Position numbers and translations under genes: made by a program. The notes below the pieces were generated by a model that searched no databases, was not told the origin of the DNA, and worked only from the letters and a program-made list of their open reading frames with translations. From the NCBI GenBank assembly GCA_023418475.1, contig JAEZZO010000052.1, positions 163,017 to 227,016 on the forward strand: a stretch of DNA of 64,000 nt. Direction: 5' to 3'. The stretch comes from Bacillota bacterium. Its GTDB lineage: Bacteria; Bacillota; Clostridia; Lachnospirales; Lachnospiraceae. This document shows, piece after piece, positions 8,238 to 16,272 of the stretch; positions within the stretch are counted from its first letter, which is position 1; each line of letters begins with the position of its first letter.

Positions 8238-9365
8238 ATGAATGAATTTGTGATAAAAAATGCTGAAAGGCTCCGCACCGGTTATACTACCGGAAGCTGT
8301 GCCGCAGCCGCTGCAAAGGCAGCAGCCTGTATGCTGCTTGGTAATACGGAACTGGCAAATGTCCGGCTTACCCTGCCCTCCGGTGATTGGCTGCTGTTGG
8401 ATATAGAAGACATTATCCGTAGGGAAAGTGAGGTAGTCTGCTGTGTCACAAAGGATGCAGGGGATGATCCGGATGTAACGCACGGGCTCAAGATCTTTGC
8501 GAGGGTTGTTAAGCGGGAGGCAGATATTCTGATTGACGGAGGCTGTGGCGTCGGACGTGTGACAAAGGATGGCCTGGCCTGTAAAATCGGAGAGGCAGCG
8601 ATTAACCCGGTTCCCAGAAAAATGATTGAAAATTCCCTGCGGGAAGCGGCAGCAGAGTATGGCTACAACGGAGGCTTTGAGGTTGAGATCTTTGTGCCGA
8701 AAGGTGAAGAAACCGCAAAGAATACGTTTAATGCCAGACTCGGTATTCTGGGAGGAATATCGATCCTTGGAACCACCGGTATCGTGGAACCGATGAGTGA
8801 GAAAGCATTGACGGATACGATCCGTCTGGAAATCAGTATGAAAAAGCAGGACGGTATTCTCTTCCTTTCTCCAGGTAATTATGGTCTGGAATTTGCAGAA
8901 ACTAATCTGGGACTGGATATCGATCAAGCCGTTAAATGCTCCAATTATATCGGGGAAGCTCTGGACTATGCTCTTTATTGGGGCTTCCGGAAAATTCTTC
9001 TGGTTGGGCATATCGGCAAACTGGTAAAGCTGGCAGCAGGTATTATGAATACGCATTCGAAGACCGCAGACGGGCGAAATGAAATATTTGCAGCGCATGC
9101 AGCCCTGGCAGAATGCAAAATAGAGGGAATAAGAGAAATTATGCAGGCAGGTACAACCGATGAAATTCATCACATTTTAGAACGGTATGGATTGTGTGGC
9201 AGGGTATATGACAGTATTTGTGAGAAAATACAATTTCACCTTAATTACAGGGTAAAAAACAAAATTCAAATAGAGCTTATTATTTTCTCCAGAGAGAGCG
9301 GATTACTTATGAAAACAGAACATGCAGATAAATTAGTGCAGGAGATAAAGGGGATGAAAGTGTGA
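8238..9365 (+). CDS. cbiD: cobalt-precorrin-5B (C1)-methyltransferase
   Basis: CbiD methylates C-1 of cobalt-precorrin-5B with SAM during ring contraction of the anaerobic corrin pathway. The family signature RTGYTTGSCAAAAAKAA is at residues 13-29, and HIGKLVKLAAGIMNTHS in the C-terminal half is typical. The product is about 375 residues, normal for the family. The start is uncertain: the frame is open to a GTG at 8175 and has an ATG at 8217, but the family normally begins shortly before the signature, so ATG 8238 is used although its GAGG is very close. It is the first gene after the riboswitch. The stop codon lies inside a hairpin (9358-9386). Confidence 0.93.
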   Translation: MNEFVIKNAERLRTGYTTGSCAAAAAKAAACMLLGNTELANVRLTLPSGDWLLLDIEDIIRRESEVVCCVTKDAGDDPDVTHGLKIFARVVKREADILIDGGCGVGRVTKDGLACKIGEAAINPVPRKMIENSLREAAAEYGYNGGFEVEIFVPKGEETAKNTFNARLGILGGISILGTTGIVEPMSEKALTDTIRLEISMKKQDGILFLSPGNYGLEFAETNLGLDIDQAVKCSNYIGEALDYALYWGFRKILLVGHIGKLVKLAAGIMNTHSKTADGRNEIFAAHAALAECKIEGIREIMQAGTTDEIHHILERYGLCGRVYDSICEKIQFHLNYRVKNKIQIELIIFSRESGLLMKTEHADKLVQEIKGMKV

Positions 9366-9386
9366 AGTAAAATCGTCTTCACACTT
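9358..9386 (+). repeat. stop-codon hairpin of cbiD
   Basis: Perfect 10-bp arms AAGTGTGAAG (9358-9367) and CTTCACACTT (9377-9386). The cbiD stop TGA (9363-9365) lies in the left arm. There is no T-run, so it does not look like an ordinary terminator. Equivalent hairpins occur at the ends of hemA, the cbiJ fusion and cbiA. Confidence 0.7.
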
Positions 9387-9433
9387 AAGAAGAACCCCGA
9401 AATGAGCACAGCGGTGCTCATTCCAGGCTTCTT
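9387..9433 (+). repeat. nested hairpin repeat with CCAGG internal loop, copy 1
   Basis: Outer arms AAGAAG (9387-9392) and CTTCTT (9428-9433). Inner arms AATGAGCAC (9401-9409) and GTGCTCATT (9414-9422). The inner stem is separated from the outer by an asymmetric loop, ACCCCGA opposite CCAGG. Nearly identical copy at 13186-13232 and a sequence-divergent copy at 47576-47623. Confidence 0.65.
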
Positions 9434-9449
9434 TCCCAATTATTTGAGA

Positions 9450-9478
9450 TGCGCAAAAAGCAGCGCAGAAATGAGGAA
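9450..9478 (+). repeat. hairpin-SD cassette before cbiL
   Basis: TGCGC (9450-9454) and GCGCA (9463-9467), then GAAATGAGG, which supplies the ribosome site of cbiL. The sequence is the same as at 3909-3935. Confidence 0.6.
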
Positions 9479-9482
9479 AAGC

Positions 9483-10169
9483 ATGAGAGGAAAACTTTAT
9501 GGGGTTGGTGTCGGCCCGGGTGATGAAAAACTGCTTACGATTTTGGCAGTTGAGACACTGAGAAGTGCGGATAAAATTGTTGTGCCGGATACCGGAGGCG
9601 AAAAAACAGCACTTAAAATTGTACAAAACTATATACAGGATAAAGAAATTCTATACTGTGAAATGCCGATGACAAGGGATGAGAAAATTCTGCAGGAAAG
9701 CCGTCAAAAGGCAGTAGATCAAATCTGCAGTGAACTGGCGAAGGGTAACAATCTGGCATTTATAACGCTTGGCGATCCTACCATTTATTCCACCTATATG
9801 TATTTGCACAGACTGGTACTTGAAAAAGACTACCAGGCAAGTATCGTAAATGGAATACCATCCTTTTGTGCGGCTGCCGCAAGATTGAATATTTCCCTTT
9901 GTGATAAGGATGAAATACTTAGCATCATTCCTTCCTCCTATGAAAACCTGGATAAATCTCTGGAATATGAGGGAAATAAGGTACTCATGAAAAGTGGGAA
10001 AAGCATTATGGAGGTAAAGGAAAAGCTAAGGAGTAAGAATCTTTTAGAACAGTCGAAGATGGTGGAATGCTGCTTCATGGAAAATGAGAAAATATATGAA
10101 AACCTGGAGGAGGTTACGGAAAACAGCAGTTATTTCTCCGTGATCATCGTGAAGGAAGAGGAAAATTAG
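9483..10169 (+). CDS. cbiL: cobalt-factor II C20-methyltransferase
   Basis: A SAM-dependent methyltransferase of the tetrapyrrole methylase fold, 228 residues. The N-terminal GVGVGPGDEKLLTI is the family's first glycine-rich motif. FITLGDPTIYSTYMYLHRL and GIPSFCAAAARLNI are the second and third and are characteristic of CbiL/CobI. The frame is open from 9402, but that stretch reads through the intergenic repeat; ATG 9483 after ATGAGG begins at the conserved domain. It methylates C-20 right after cobalt insertion. It is in the operon between cbiD and cbiF. Confidence 0.93.
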   Translation: MRGKLYGVGVGPGDEKLLTILAVETLRSADKIVVPDTGGEKTALKIVQNYIQDKEILYCEMPMTRDEKILQESRQKAVDQICSELAKGNNLAFITLGDPTIYSTYMYLHRLVLEKDYQASIVNGIPSFCAAAARLNISLCDKDEILSIIPSSYENLDKSLEYEGNKVLMKSGKSIMEVKEKLRSKNLLEQSKMVECCFMENEKIYENLEEVTENSSYFSVIIVKEEEN

Positions 10170-10189
10170 CTTTGCCAGCGGAAGGCTGA

Positions 10190-10260
10190 TACTCCTTATT
10201 CGGAAGCACTTACCGGATATACAGCCTGGAATTTGACGTAGGAGTGAATAGTTACGCATT
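10190..10260 (+). repeat. interspersed intergenic repeat, copy A
   Basis: This ~70-base stretch between cbiL and cbiF (TACTCC, CGGAAGCACTTACCGGAT, CAGC, TGGAAT, TGAC, ATTAT) aligns along its length with 47299-47371 downstream of the rubrerythrin gene; roughly 70% of bases agree by eye. No coding potential is evident. Confidence 0.5.
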
Positions 10261-10297
10261 ATCAGGGCTGGTTTAACCGGCAGAATGGAGACTTAAA

Positions 10298-11056
10298 ATG
10301 GTTTATTTTATCGGAGCAGGGCCGGGAGCCGTTGATCTAATCACAGTAAGGGGCGCCAAATTAATAAGGACAGCTGATGTAATTATTTATGCCGGTTCGC
10401 TTGTGAATCCGGCTCTTTTGGAGGATGCAAAAGAAAATTGTAAAATATATAACAGTGCATCAATGACACTGGAGGAAGTAATCGGAGTATTTGCAGCAGA
10501 GGAAGGACCTGGGAAAATACTGGTCAGACTTCATACCGGAGATCCGAGCATCTATGGTGCGATACGGGAACAAATGGATTTATTAATAGAACAGGGTATT
10601 AAATATGAGGTGGTTCCGGGGGTAAGCTCCTTCTGCGGTGCAGCAGCAGCTTTGAATGCAGAATTTACTCTTCCAGGGGTCAGTCAGACAGTTATTCTAT
10701 CCAGAATGGAAGGAAGAACACCGGTGCCTCCACAGGAGGAAATTTCAAAGCTGGCCTCCCATCAGGCTTCCATGGTGCTGTTCTTAACCTCTTCTCTGAT
10801 TGACCAGCTGGCAGTCAGATTGATGGAAGGCGGATACAAGGAGGATACTCCGGCTGCTATTGTGTATAAAGCTACCTGGCCTGACCAGAAGATTATTCGT
10901 ACAACAGTAGCCGCTCTGGCGGAAAGTGCGAAGGAGCATAACATTACGAAAACGGCACTTATTCTGATCGGAGATTTCCTTTCCGGTGAATATGAGAGGT
11001 CAAAGCTTTACGATAAAAATTTTACACATGAATTCAGAAAGGCTGTTACAGAATGA
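10298..11056 (+). CDS. cbiF: cobalt-precorrin-4 C11-methyltransferase
   Basis: 252 residues, tetrapyrrole methylase fold. Diagnostic motifs: GAGPGAVDLITVRG (6-19), VIIYAGSLVNP, VRLHTGDPSIYGAIREQ and PGVSSFCGAAAALNAEFTLP. It transfers a SAM methyl group to C-11 of cobalt-precorrin-4. The start follows AATGGAG, itself preceded by a small CTGG/CCGG hairpin (10268-10280). Its stop overlaps the cbiG start by 4 bases (ATGA), indicating translational coupling of consecutive pathway steps. Confidence 0.95.
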   Translation: MVYFIGAGPGAVDLITVRGAKLIRTADVIIYAGSLVNPALLEDAKENCKIYNSASMTLEEVIGVFAAEEGPGKILVRLHTGDPSIYGAIREQMDLLIEQGIKYEVVPGVSSFCGAAAALNAEFTLPGVSQTVILSRMEGRTPVPPQEEISKLASHQASMVLFLTSSLIDQLAVRLMEGGYKEDTPAAIVYKATWPDQKIIRTTVAALAESAKEHNITKTALILIGDFLSGEYERSKLYDKNFTHEFRKAVTE

Positions 11057-12069
11057 TTACTACAATTCTTAGCTTCACCAGCAAGGGTGCTGCTCTGGGG
11101 GAAAAGCTAAAAATGATCCTACCGGATGTAAGATGCTATTCAAAATACGCTTGCAAGAAAGAGGTACCGCCGGCAGATATAAATGTAAAGGAAATTGTAG
11201 GGCAGGCATTTCTGGAGAGTGATACAATACTGTTTATTGGAGCAGCGGGGATAGCAGTCAGACTGATCGCACCCTATATCACCTCCAAGGACAGGGACCC
11301 TGCTGTGCTTGTGATGGATGAAAACGCTGATTTTATTATACCTATTTTATCAGGACATCTGGGCGGTGCAAATAAGATCGCCTGCCTGATAGCTGAAAGA
11401 ACAGGTGCACAGGCGGTAATCACAACAGCCACTGATATCAATGGAATATTTGCCGTGGATGTGTGGGCGAAGGAACAAAACCTGAGAATACAGAATATCG
11501 AAAATATTAAATATATTTCGTCTGCTCTACTTAGAGGAGAAAAGATCGGTTTTGCATGTGACTATGAAGTAGAAGGCGGTATACCGGATTTCCTTGGTTC
11601 TGATACCAGAGAGAATGGAATTGAGATATCTCAGACCGGTGAGAAGGAACCATTTCTTCACACCCTGCACTTAACTCCAAGAAATTATGTGCTGGGGCTC
11701 GGATGCAGGAAAAATGTTGGAGCTGGTATCCTGGAGGAGGCAATTCTTCAGATATTGCAGAAGCACCATCTGTCTATTGCCAATCTTGTAAGTGTAGCAA
11801 CCATCGATTTAAAAGCAGAAGAACCGGCAATTAGGGCCTTCTGTGATCGCTATAAATTGAAGTTTATGATCTATTCAAGTGGTGCACTGGCTGAGGCGGA
11901 AGGCAGCTTTACGTCCTCAGAATTTGTACAAGGTACAGTCGGAGTGGACAATGTCTGTGAAAGGGCAGCCTATCTGGCCAGTGACCGAGGTGAAATAGTA
12001 CAGAGAAAGACCTGTAATAATGGAGTTACGACAGCATTAGCAAGGACGGAATGGAGGTGCAGGTTCTGA
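11053..12069 (+). CDS. cbiG: cobalt-precorrin-5A hydrolase
   Basis: 338 residues. CbiG opens the delta-lactone of cobalt-precorrin-5A and releases acetaldehyde, contracting the ring. Typical segments are FIGAAGIAVRLIAPY, LSGHLGGANKIACLIAE and TATDINGIFAVDVWAKE in the N-terminal and central domains, and LGLGCRKNVG with a C-terminal domain ending GTVGVDNVCERAA. The length is normal. ATGA overlap with cbiF upstream; the downstream hemA ATG begins at its final base. Confidence 0.94.
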   Translation: MITTILSFTSKGAALGEKLKMILPDVRCYSKYACKKEVPPADINVKEIVGQAFLESDTILFIGAAGIAVRLIAPYITSKDRDPAVLVMDENADFIIPILSGHLGGANKIACLIAERTGAQAVITTATDINGIFAVDVWAKEQNLRIQNIENIKYISSALLRGEKIGFACDYEVEGGIPDFLGSDTRENGIEISQTGEKEPFLHTLHLTPRNYVLGLGCRKNVGAGILEEAILQILQKHHLSIANLVSVATIDLKAEEPAIRAFCDRYKLKFMIYSSGALAEAEGSFTSSEFVQGTVGVDNVCERAAYLASDRGEIVQRKTCNNGVTTALARTEWRCRF

Positions 12070-13187
12070 TGCTTACAATGATCGGAGTAGACTATAAAAC
12101 AGCCGGGATTGAATTACGTGAAAAGCTTAGCCTGACGGTAGCAGAAAGAAAGCTGCTACTGACACAGTTAAGGAATTTACCAGGTATCAACGGAGCTGCC
12201 CTGATTTCGACCTGCAATCGGACAGAGCTTTACTTATCATGTGATGAAGTAAACGAATGGCCAGAGTCTTGCAGAGAAAAATTCAGTGAACAAAGGTTTC
12301 ATGATCAAAAACATATTGATAAAAATATCAGAGAAGAAGAACTGCAAGAGCTTTTCGGGGAAGCGTTCGGTTGCACAATTACTGATTTAGAAGAACATAT
12401 TTATATCAAAAATGAGGAAGAGGTCATTTTATACCTATTCGAGGTAGCATGCGGTATCCATTCTATGATATTCGGAGATGACCAGATCAGCTCACAGGTA
12501 GGAGAAGCGATTGAACTTGCAAATGAGGCGGGAGCAAGTGATTCCGTATTGAATACCCTTTTCAGACATGCAGTTACCTGTGCCAAGCGGGTAAAAACCT
12601 CCGTTACTTTAAAAAGCATATCGCCATCCGTAGCATCCATGGCTGCAGATATTTTACAGGATTATCTCTGTCAAAATGAAAATCGAAAAGCCCTGGTCAT
12701 CGGCAATGGTGAAATTGGACGAATTATCAGTAAATTATTAGTCGCAGCCGGATGTGAGGTCTACATGACACTTCGTTCCTATAAATACAAACAGAATGTA
12801 GTTCCCAAAGGCTGCAGGGTAATTGAATATGAAAACAGAACGAAGCTGTTTCCGGAGGTTAATATATTAATCAGTGCAACCAAAAGTCCTCATCATACGG
12901 TCAGCTATGAAGCGGTGTTGGAAAGCGGCCAAAAGCCGGACTATATCATGGATCTGGCTCTGCCAAGGGATATTGATCCCAGGGTAGGAGAGATTGAAGG
13001 CGTAAACTACTACGATATTGATACCATCGGAAAAAAAGCGTTATATGATAATAACCAGGAAATCGCGGTGATGAAGGAGATTATCACCAGCCAGCTGGAG
13101 AAATTTAATGAATGGATGGTTTATCATAAAATCAGTCAAAAGCGGTTGTTTGAGGAAAGTGTAAAGCAAAATCATCTTTACACTTAA
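12069..13187 (+). CDS. hemA: glutamyl-tRNA reductase
   Basis: HemA reduces glutamyl-tRNA to glutamate-1-semialdehyde with NADPH, the first committed step to tetrapyrroles. The catalytic cysteine is in ISTCNRTELYL. IHSMIFGDDQI (family: GEdQI), SPSVASMA, and the nucleotide-binding ALVIGNGEIGRIISKLL are visible. The product is 372 residues, shorter than the usual ~415-450, because the C-terminal dimerisation domain is cut to a short helix ending KQNHLYT. The open frame begins 6 codons earlier (12051), but ATG 12069 is placed after GGAGG. The last codons and stop lie in a hairpin shared with other genes of the cluster. Confidence 0.93.
   Translation: MLTMIGVDYKTAGIELREKLSLTVAERKLLLTQLRNLPGINGAALISTCNRTELYLSCDEVNEWPESCREKFSEQRFHDQKHIDKNIREEELQELFGEAFGCTITDLEEHIYIKNEEEVILYLFEVACGIHSMIFGDDQISSQVGEAIELANEAGASDSVLNTLFRHAVTCAKRVKTSVTLKSISPSVASMAADILQDYLCQNENRKALVIGNGEIGRIISKLLVAAGCEVYMTLRSYKYKQNVVPKGCRVIEYENRTKLFPEVNILISATKSPHHTVSYEAVLESGQKPDYIMDLALPRDIDPRVGEIEGVNYYDIDTIGKKALYDNNQEIAVMKEIITSQLEKFNEWMVYHKISQKRLFEESVKQNHLYT
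13157..13185 (+). repeat. stop-codon hairpin of hemA
   Basis: Arms AAGTGTAAAG (13157-13166) and CTTTACACTT (13176-13185). The TAA stop begins on the last base of the right arm. Compared with the cbiD copy, one G-C pair is replaced by an A-T pair on both arms, a compensating change. Confidence 0.7.
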
Positions 13188-13232
13188 GAAGAACCCTAAA
13201 ATGAGCACAGCGGTGCTCATTCCAGGCTTCTT
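13186..13232 (+). repeat. nested hairpin repeat with CCAGG internal loop, copy 2
   Basis: Outer AAGAAG (13186-13191) and CTTCTT (13227-13232). Inner AATGAGCAC (13200-13208) and GTGCTCATT (13213-13221). It is almost identical to 9387-9433. It is followed by a variable segment in which ACGCTTT (13251-13257) can pair with AAAGCGT (about 13315-13321), then by GCAGAAATGAGG before cbiH. Confidence 0.65.
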
Positions 13233-13341
13233 CCCCAATTATTAGAGATGACGCTTTGCGGCATTACGAGTGGAAAGTTTGAAAAGAATTTTGAGATGAT
13301 AAATAATTTCCGAAAAAGCGTACGCAGAAATGAGGTAATAT

Positions 13342-14073
13342 ATGATTTACATTATCGGAATAGGTCCGGGAGAGCATAGTCAGATAACGCCGAAGGCAAT
13401 TGAGGCAATTAAGGCCAGTGACGTAATCGCAGGCTATACGGTCTATATAGATTTAATCAAAGATTTAATTACCGGGAAGGAAGTACTGCAGACGCCTATG
13501 CTGCAGGAGGTAGACCGGTGCAGACAGGCGGCGGCAGCAGCTAAAGAAGGTAAGTGCGTGGCAATGGTATCCAGCGGGGATGCGGGAATCTATGGAATGG
13601 CATCTCTTATGATCGAGGTTTGCGAAGAAACGAATATTAATACAGAGATAGAAGTAATCGCCGGTATCACGGCTGCCTCCTCAGCAGCGGCTGTTCTCGG
13701 TGCACCGTTAACCCACGATTTTGCAGTGATATCTTTAAGCAATCTTCTGACACCCTGGGAGAAGATTGTAAAACGGCTGGATCTGGCTTCGCAGGCAGGC
13801 TTTATTATTGTCCTGTATAATCCATCCAGTAAAAAAAGAGCGGATTTCTTAAGCAAAGCCTGCGATATTGTGATGAAGAATACCGGCCCGGACATCTGCT
13901 GCGGTTATGTAAAGAATATAGGACGGGATGGGCAGCAGCATAAGCTGCTAAGCTTAGGGGAGTTAAAACAAGAGCAGGTAGATATGTTCACCACTATTGT
14001 GATCGGAAATGAAACAACAAGAATAATTGGTGATAAATTGGTTACTCCAAGAGGATATCGTATCGATGAATAG
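13342..14073 (+). CDS. cbiH: cobalt-factor III / precorrin-3B C17-methyltransferase
   Basis: 243 residues, tetrapyrrole methylase fold. Motifs: IGIGPGEHSQITPKA near the N-terminus, AGYTVYIDLI, VSSGDAGIYGMASLM and AGITAASSAAAVLGAPLTHD, all characteristic of CbiH/CobJ. The enzyme methylates C-17 and drives ring contraction. The ATG follows ATGAGG. The 3' end overlaps the next gene by 8 bases. Confidence 0.95.
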   Translation: MIYIIGIGPGEHSQITPKAIEAIKASDVIAGYTVYIDLIKDLITGKEVLQTPMLQEVDRCRQAAAAAKEGKCVAMVSSGDAGIYGMASLMIEVCEETNINTEIEVIAGITAASSAAAVLGAPLTHDFAVISLSNLLTPWEKIVKRLDLASQAGFIIVLYNPSSKKRADFLSKACDIVMKNTGPDICCGYVKNIGRDGQQHKLLSLGELKQEQVDMFTTIVIGNETTRIIGDKLVTPRGYRIDE

Positions 14074-15292
14074 AGAATGTCTGAAAAAGATTATTGTATT
14101 TGCCGGAACGAACGAAGGACGGAGACTTTGTGAGTTCTTAACAAATTATCAGGTACCTGTTACAGCCTGTGTTGCAACGGAATATGGAAGTCTGTGTCTT
14201 AATGATATTTCGGGTCTTAACATCAGAGAGAGAAGACTGTCACAGCAGGAAATCAGGGAAATGCTTGTGGACTATGATTATATCATTGATGCCACGCATC
14301 CCTATGCCCGTATCATTACGGAAAATATCAGAATGGTGGCAGAGGAGCTTAAAAAGCCTTATCTTAGAATTATCCGTCCGTCATCCGGAGAAAACGGGAT
14401 GGTTGCGTGCGGTAATATAGAGAGTGCCTGCGAGTACCTGAACCGTACGAAGGGAAATGTGCTGATTACAACCGGAAGTAAGGAGCTTCTTGCCTACACC
14501 CGGATAAAGGATTATGAGGAAAGGCTTTATGTCAGGGTATTGCCATCCTTAGAGTCTCTCACTGCCTGCATCCAGCAGGGCTTTGAGCTGTCCCATATTA
14601 TCTGCATGCAGGGGCCTTTTTCGGAGGAACTTAACATTGCAATGCTAAGACAGATAAATGCGCGCTATCTGGTAACGAAGGATACGGGAAAAAGCGGTGG
14701 CTATGAAGAAAAAATAACAGCAGCAGCAAAATGCAATGCAACGGCAGTAGTCATCGGCAGACCAGTCAAGGAGGAGGGACTTTCTCTGGAACAGGCTTGT
14801 GAATTTTTAAAGAGCGAACTTGGATTACAAGAGGACAGGGGAAATTATTTTCCGTTATTTTTAAATTTACAAAACAGAAAAATTGTGATCATCGGAGGAG
14901 GCAGTGTCGCTGCCAGAAGAGCTAAAACCTTACTTAGCTTTCAGGCAGAGCTTAAGGTAGTCGCAAGAGAGATTAGTAAGGAACTGGAGGAATTTAAAGA
15001 TCAGATAATCCTCTACAGGAAGGAATACGAGGAACAGGATATGATAGATGCTTTTCTCGTTGTTGCGGCCACAGATGACAGAGCGGTAAACCAACAGATC
15101 TATGAGGCTGCAAAAAGCCGGAATATTCTGGTTAACATTGCAGATCAAAAGGAATTAAGTGATTTCTATTTTCCGGCAGTATTTGGAGATGAAGATATCA
15201 TAGGCGGAATTATTTCAAGAAGTGGTGAAAATCACAAACTGGTGAAGAAAAAGGCGGAAATAATCAGAGAATTTCTGGAGGGAAAAGGTTGA
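14066..15292 (+). CDS. cbiJ: fusion of cobalt-precorrin-6A reductase (CbiJ) and precorrin-2 dehydrogenase (SirC/CysG-N)
   Basis: 408 residues in two modules. Residues ~1-255 are CbiJ: IIVFAGTNEGRRL, IDATHPYARIITENI, NVLITTGSKELLAYT and TKDTGKSGGYEEKI. Residues ~265-408 are a precorrin-2 dehydrogenase domain: FLNLQNRKIVIIGGGSVAAR (NAD site), VVAATDDRAVNQQI and NIADQKELSDFYFPAV. The two halves act far apart in the pathway: NAD-dependent oxidation of precorrin-2 to sirohydrochlorin, and reduction of cobalt-precorrin-6A. ATG 14066 after AGAGGA is preferred to the open frame from 14027. The stop TGA lies in a hairpin (15286-15311). Confidence 0.92.
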   Translation: MNRECLKKIIVFAGTNEGRRLCEFLTNYQVPVTACVATEYGSLCLNDISGLNIRERRLSQQEIREMLVDYDYIIDATHPYARIITENIRMVAEELKKPYLRIIRPSSGENGMVACGNIESACEYLNRTKGNVLITTGSKELLAYTRIKDYEERLYVRVLPSLESLTACIQQGFELSHIICMQGPFSEELNIAMLRQINARYLVTKDTGKSGGYEEKITAAAKCNATAVVIGRPVKEEGLSLEQACEFLKSELGLQEDRGNYFPLFLNLQNRKIVIIGGGSVAARRAKTLLSFQAELKVVAREISKELEEFKDQIILYRKEYEEQDMIDAFLVVAATDDRAVNQQIYEAAKSRNILVNIADQKELSDFYFPAVFGDEDIIGGIISRSGENHKLVKKKAEIIREFLEGKG

Positions 15293-15372
15293 AAGAAATA
15301 CGTTTCAACCTCAATCGTTTTATGCCTGCGAAATCCTCGGCATAAAACTCGGATGCGCAGAAAGCATGCGCA
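15286..15372 (+). repeat. three-hairpin intergenic element between cbiJ-sirC and hemC
   Basis: Three hairpins in order. Stop-codon hairpin: AGGTTGAAA (15286-15294) and TTTCAACCT (15303-15311). Second: GTTTTATGCC (15317-15326) and GGCATAAAAC (15339-15348), a perfect 10-bp stem. Third: TGCGC/GCGCA within TGCGCAGAAAGCATGCGCA (15354-15372), followed by the GGAGGG of hemC. The architecture matches 9358-9478, with different stem sequences. Confidence 0.65.
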
Positions 15373-15393
15373 GAAACGTAACGGAGGGAAAAG

Positions 15394-16272
15394 ATGAAGG
15401 TAATCCGTGTAGGAAGCAGGGACAGTAAGCTGGCCATAATACAGGCACAAATGGTCATTGATGCAATCCATCAATATGACCCCCAAATAAAAACCGAACT
15501 GGTTACGATGAAGACAACCGGAGACAGAAGACTGGATGTATCCCTGGATCAAATCGGAGGCAAGGGCCTGTTTGTAAAAGAATTGGACGATGCACTGCTT
15601 GGTGGTGCCGTTGACATAACCGTCCACAGCTACAAGGACATGCCGATGGAAATAGACGAGATGCTGCCAATTGTGGCTTTATCCAGGAGGGAGGACCCAA
15701 GGGATGTTCTGATTTATTCCAAAGGAGTTGTTAATCCTGAAAAGCCGGTAGGGTGCTCCAGTAAAAGAAGAACGATACAATTACGCCAGCTTGGCTTTCA
15801 GAATATCGCTTCTCTTAGGGGAAATGTAATAACGAGACTTCGAAAACTGGATGAAGGGGAATACAGTGCCATTGTTCTTGCGGCGGCGGGAATGAAACGC
15901 CTTGCCCTGGAGAGTCAGATTGACAGGTATTTTAATACAGAGGAAATAATACCGGCAGCCTGTCAGGGAATTATCGCAGTGCAAGCCAGAAAGGGTGAAA
16001 ATACAGACTACCTTTCCTGTTTTCACAACGAAGAGGCAAAGCTGGTTTCTGAGGCAGAAAGAGCCTTTACGGCTGCTTTGGACGGCGGCTGCTCTTCACC
16101 TTCAGCAGCGTATGCGGTAATACAGAATAATCAAATTGTGGTAAACGGGTTATATGTGGAAGAAGAAACAGGACAAGTAAGCAGAGGCAGCAAGACCGGG
16201 AAGCTTAAAGATGCAGCACGGATCGGAAAAGAACTTGCGCTTGCGTTAAAGGAAGGAGGGCAGTATAAATGA
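15394..16272 (+). CDS. hemC: hydroxymethylbilane synthase (porphobilinogen deaminase)
   Basis: 292 residues. HemC polymerises four porphobilinogens into hydroxymethylbilane. Motifs: RVGSRDSKLAIIQAQ at the N-terminus, TTGDRRLDVSL, GGKGLFVKELDDALL and HSYKDMPME. The dipyrromethane cofactor cysteine is in LDGGCSSPSAAYA. The start ATG follows GGAGGG. The 3' end overlaps the cobA-hemD fusion by 4 bases (ATGA). Confidence 0.96.
   Translation: MKVIRVGSRDSKLAIIQAQMVIDAIHQYDPQIKTELVTMKTTGDRRLDVSLDQIGGKGLFVKELDDALLGGAVDITVHSYKDMPMEIDEMLPIVALSRREDPRDVLIYSKGVVNPEKPVGCSSKRRTIQLRQLGFQNIASLRGNVITRLRKLDEGEYSAIVLAAAGMKRLALESQIDRYFNTEEIIPAACQGIIAVQARKGENTDYLSCFHNEEAKLVSEAERAFTAALDGGCSSPSAAYAVIQNNQIVVNGLYVEEETGQVSRGSKTGKLKDAARIGKELALALKEGGQYK

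Noticed and set aside
8121..9173. 350-codon open frame on the minus strand opposite cbiD
   Set aside because: It lies antisense to a clear CbiD with all family motifs, has a Cys/Phe/His-rich composition without domains and runs over the riboswitch terminator. It is a shadow of the real gene.
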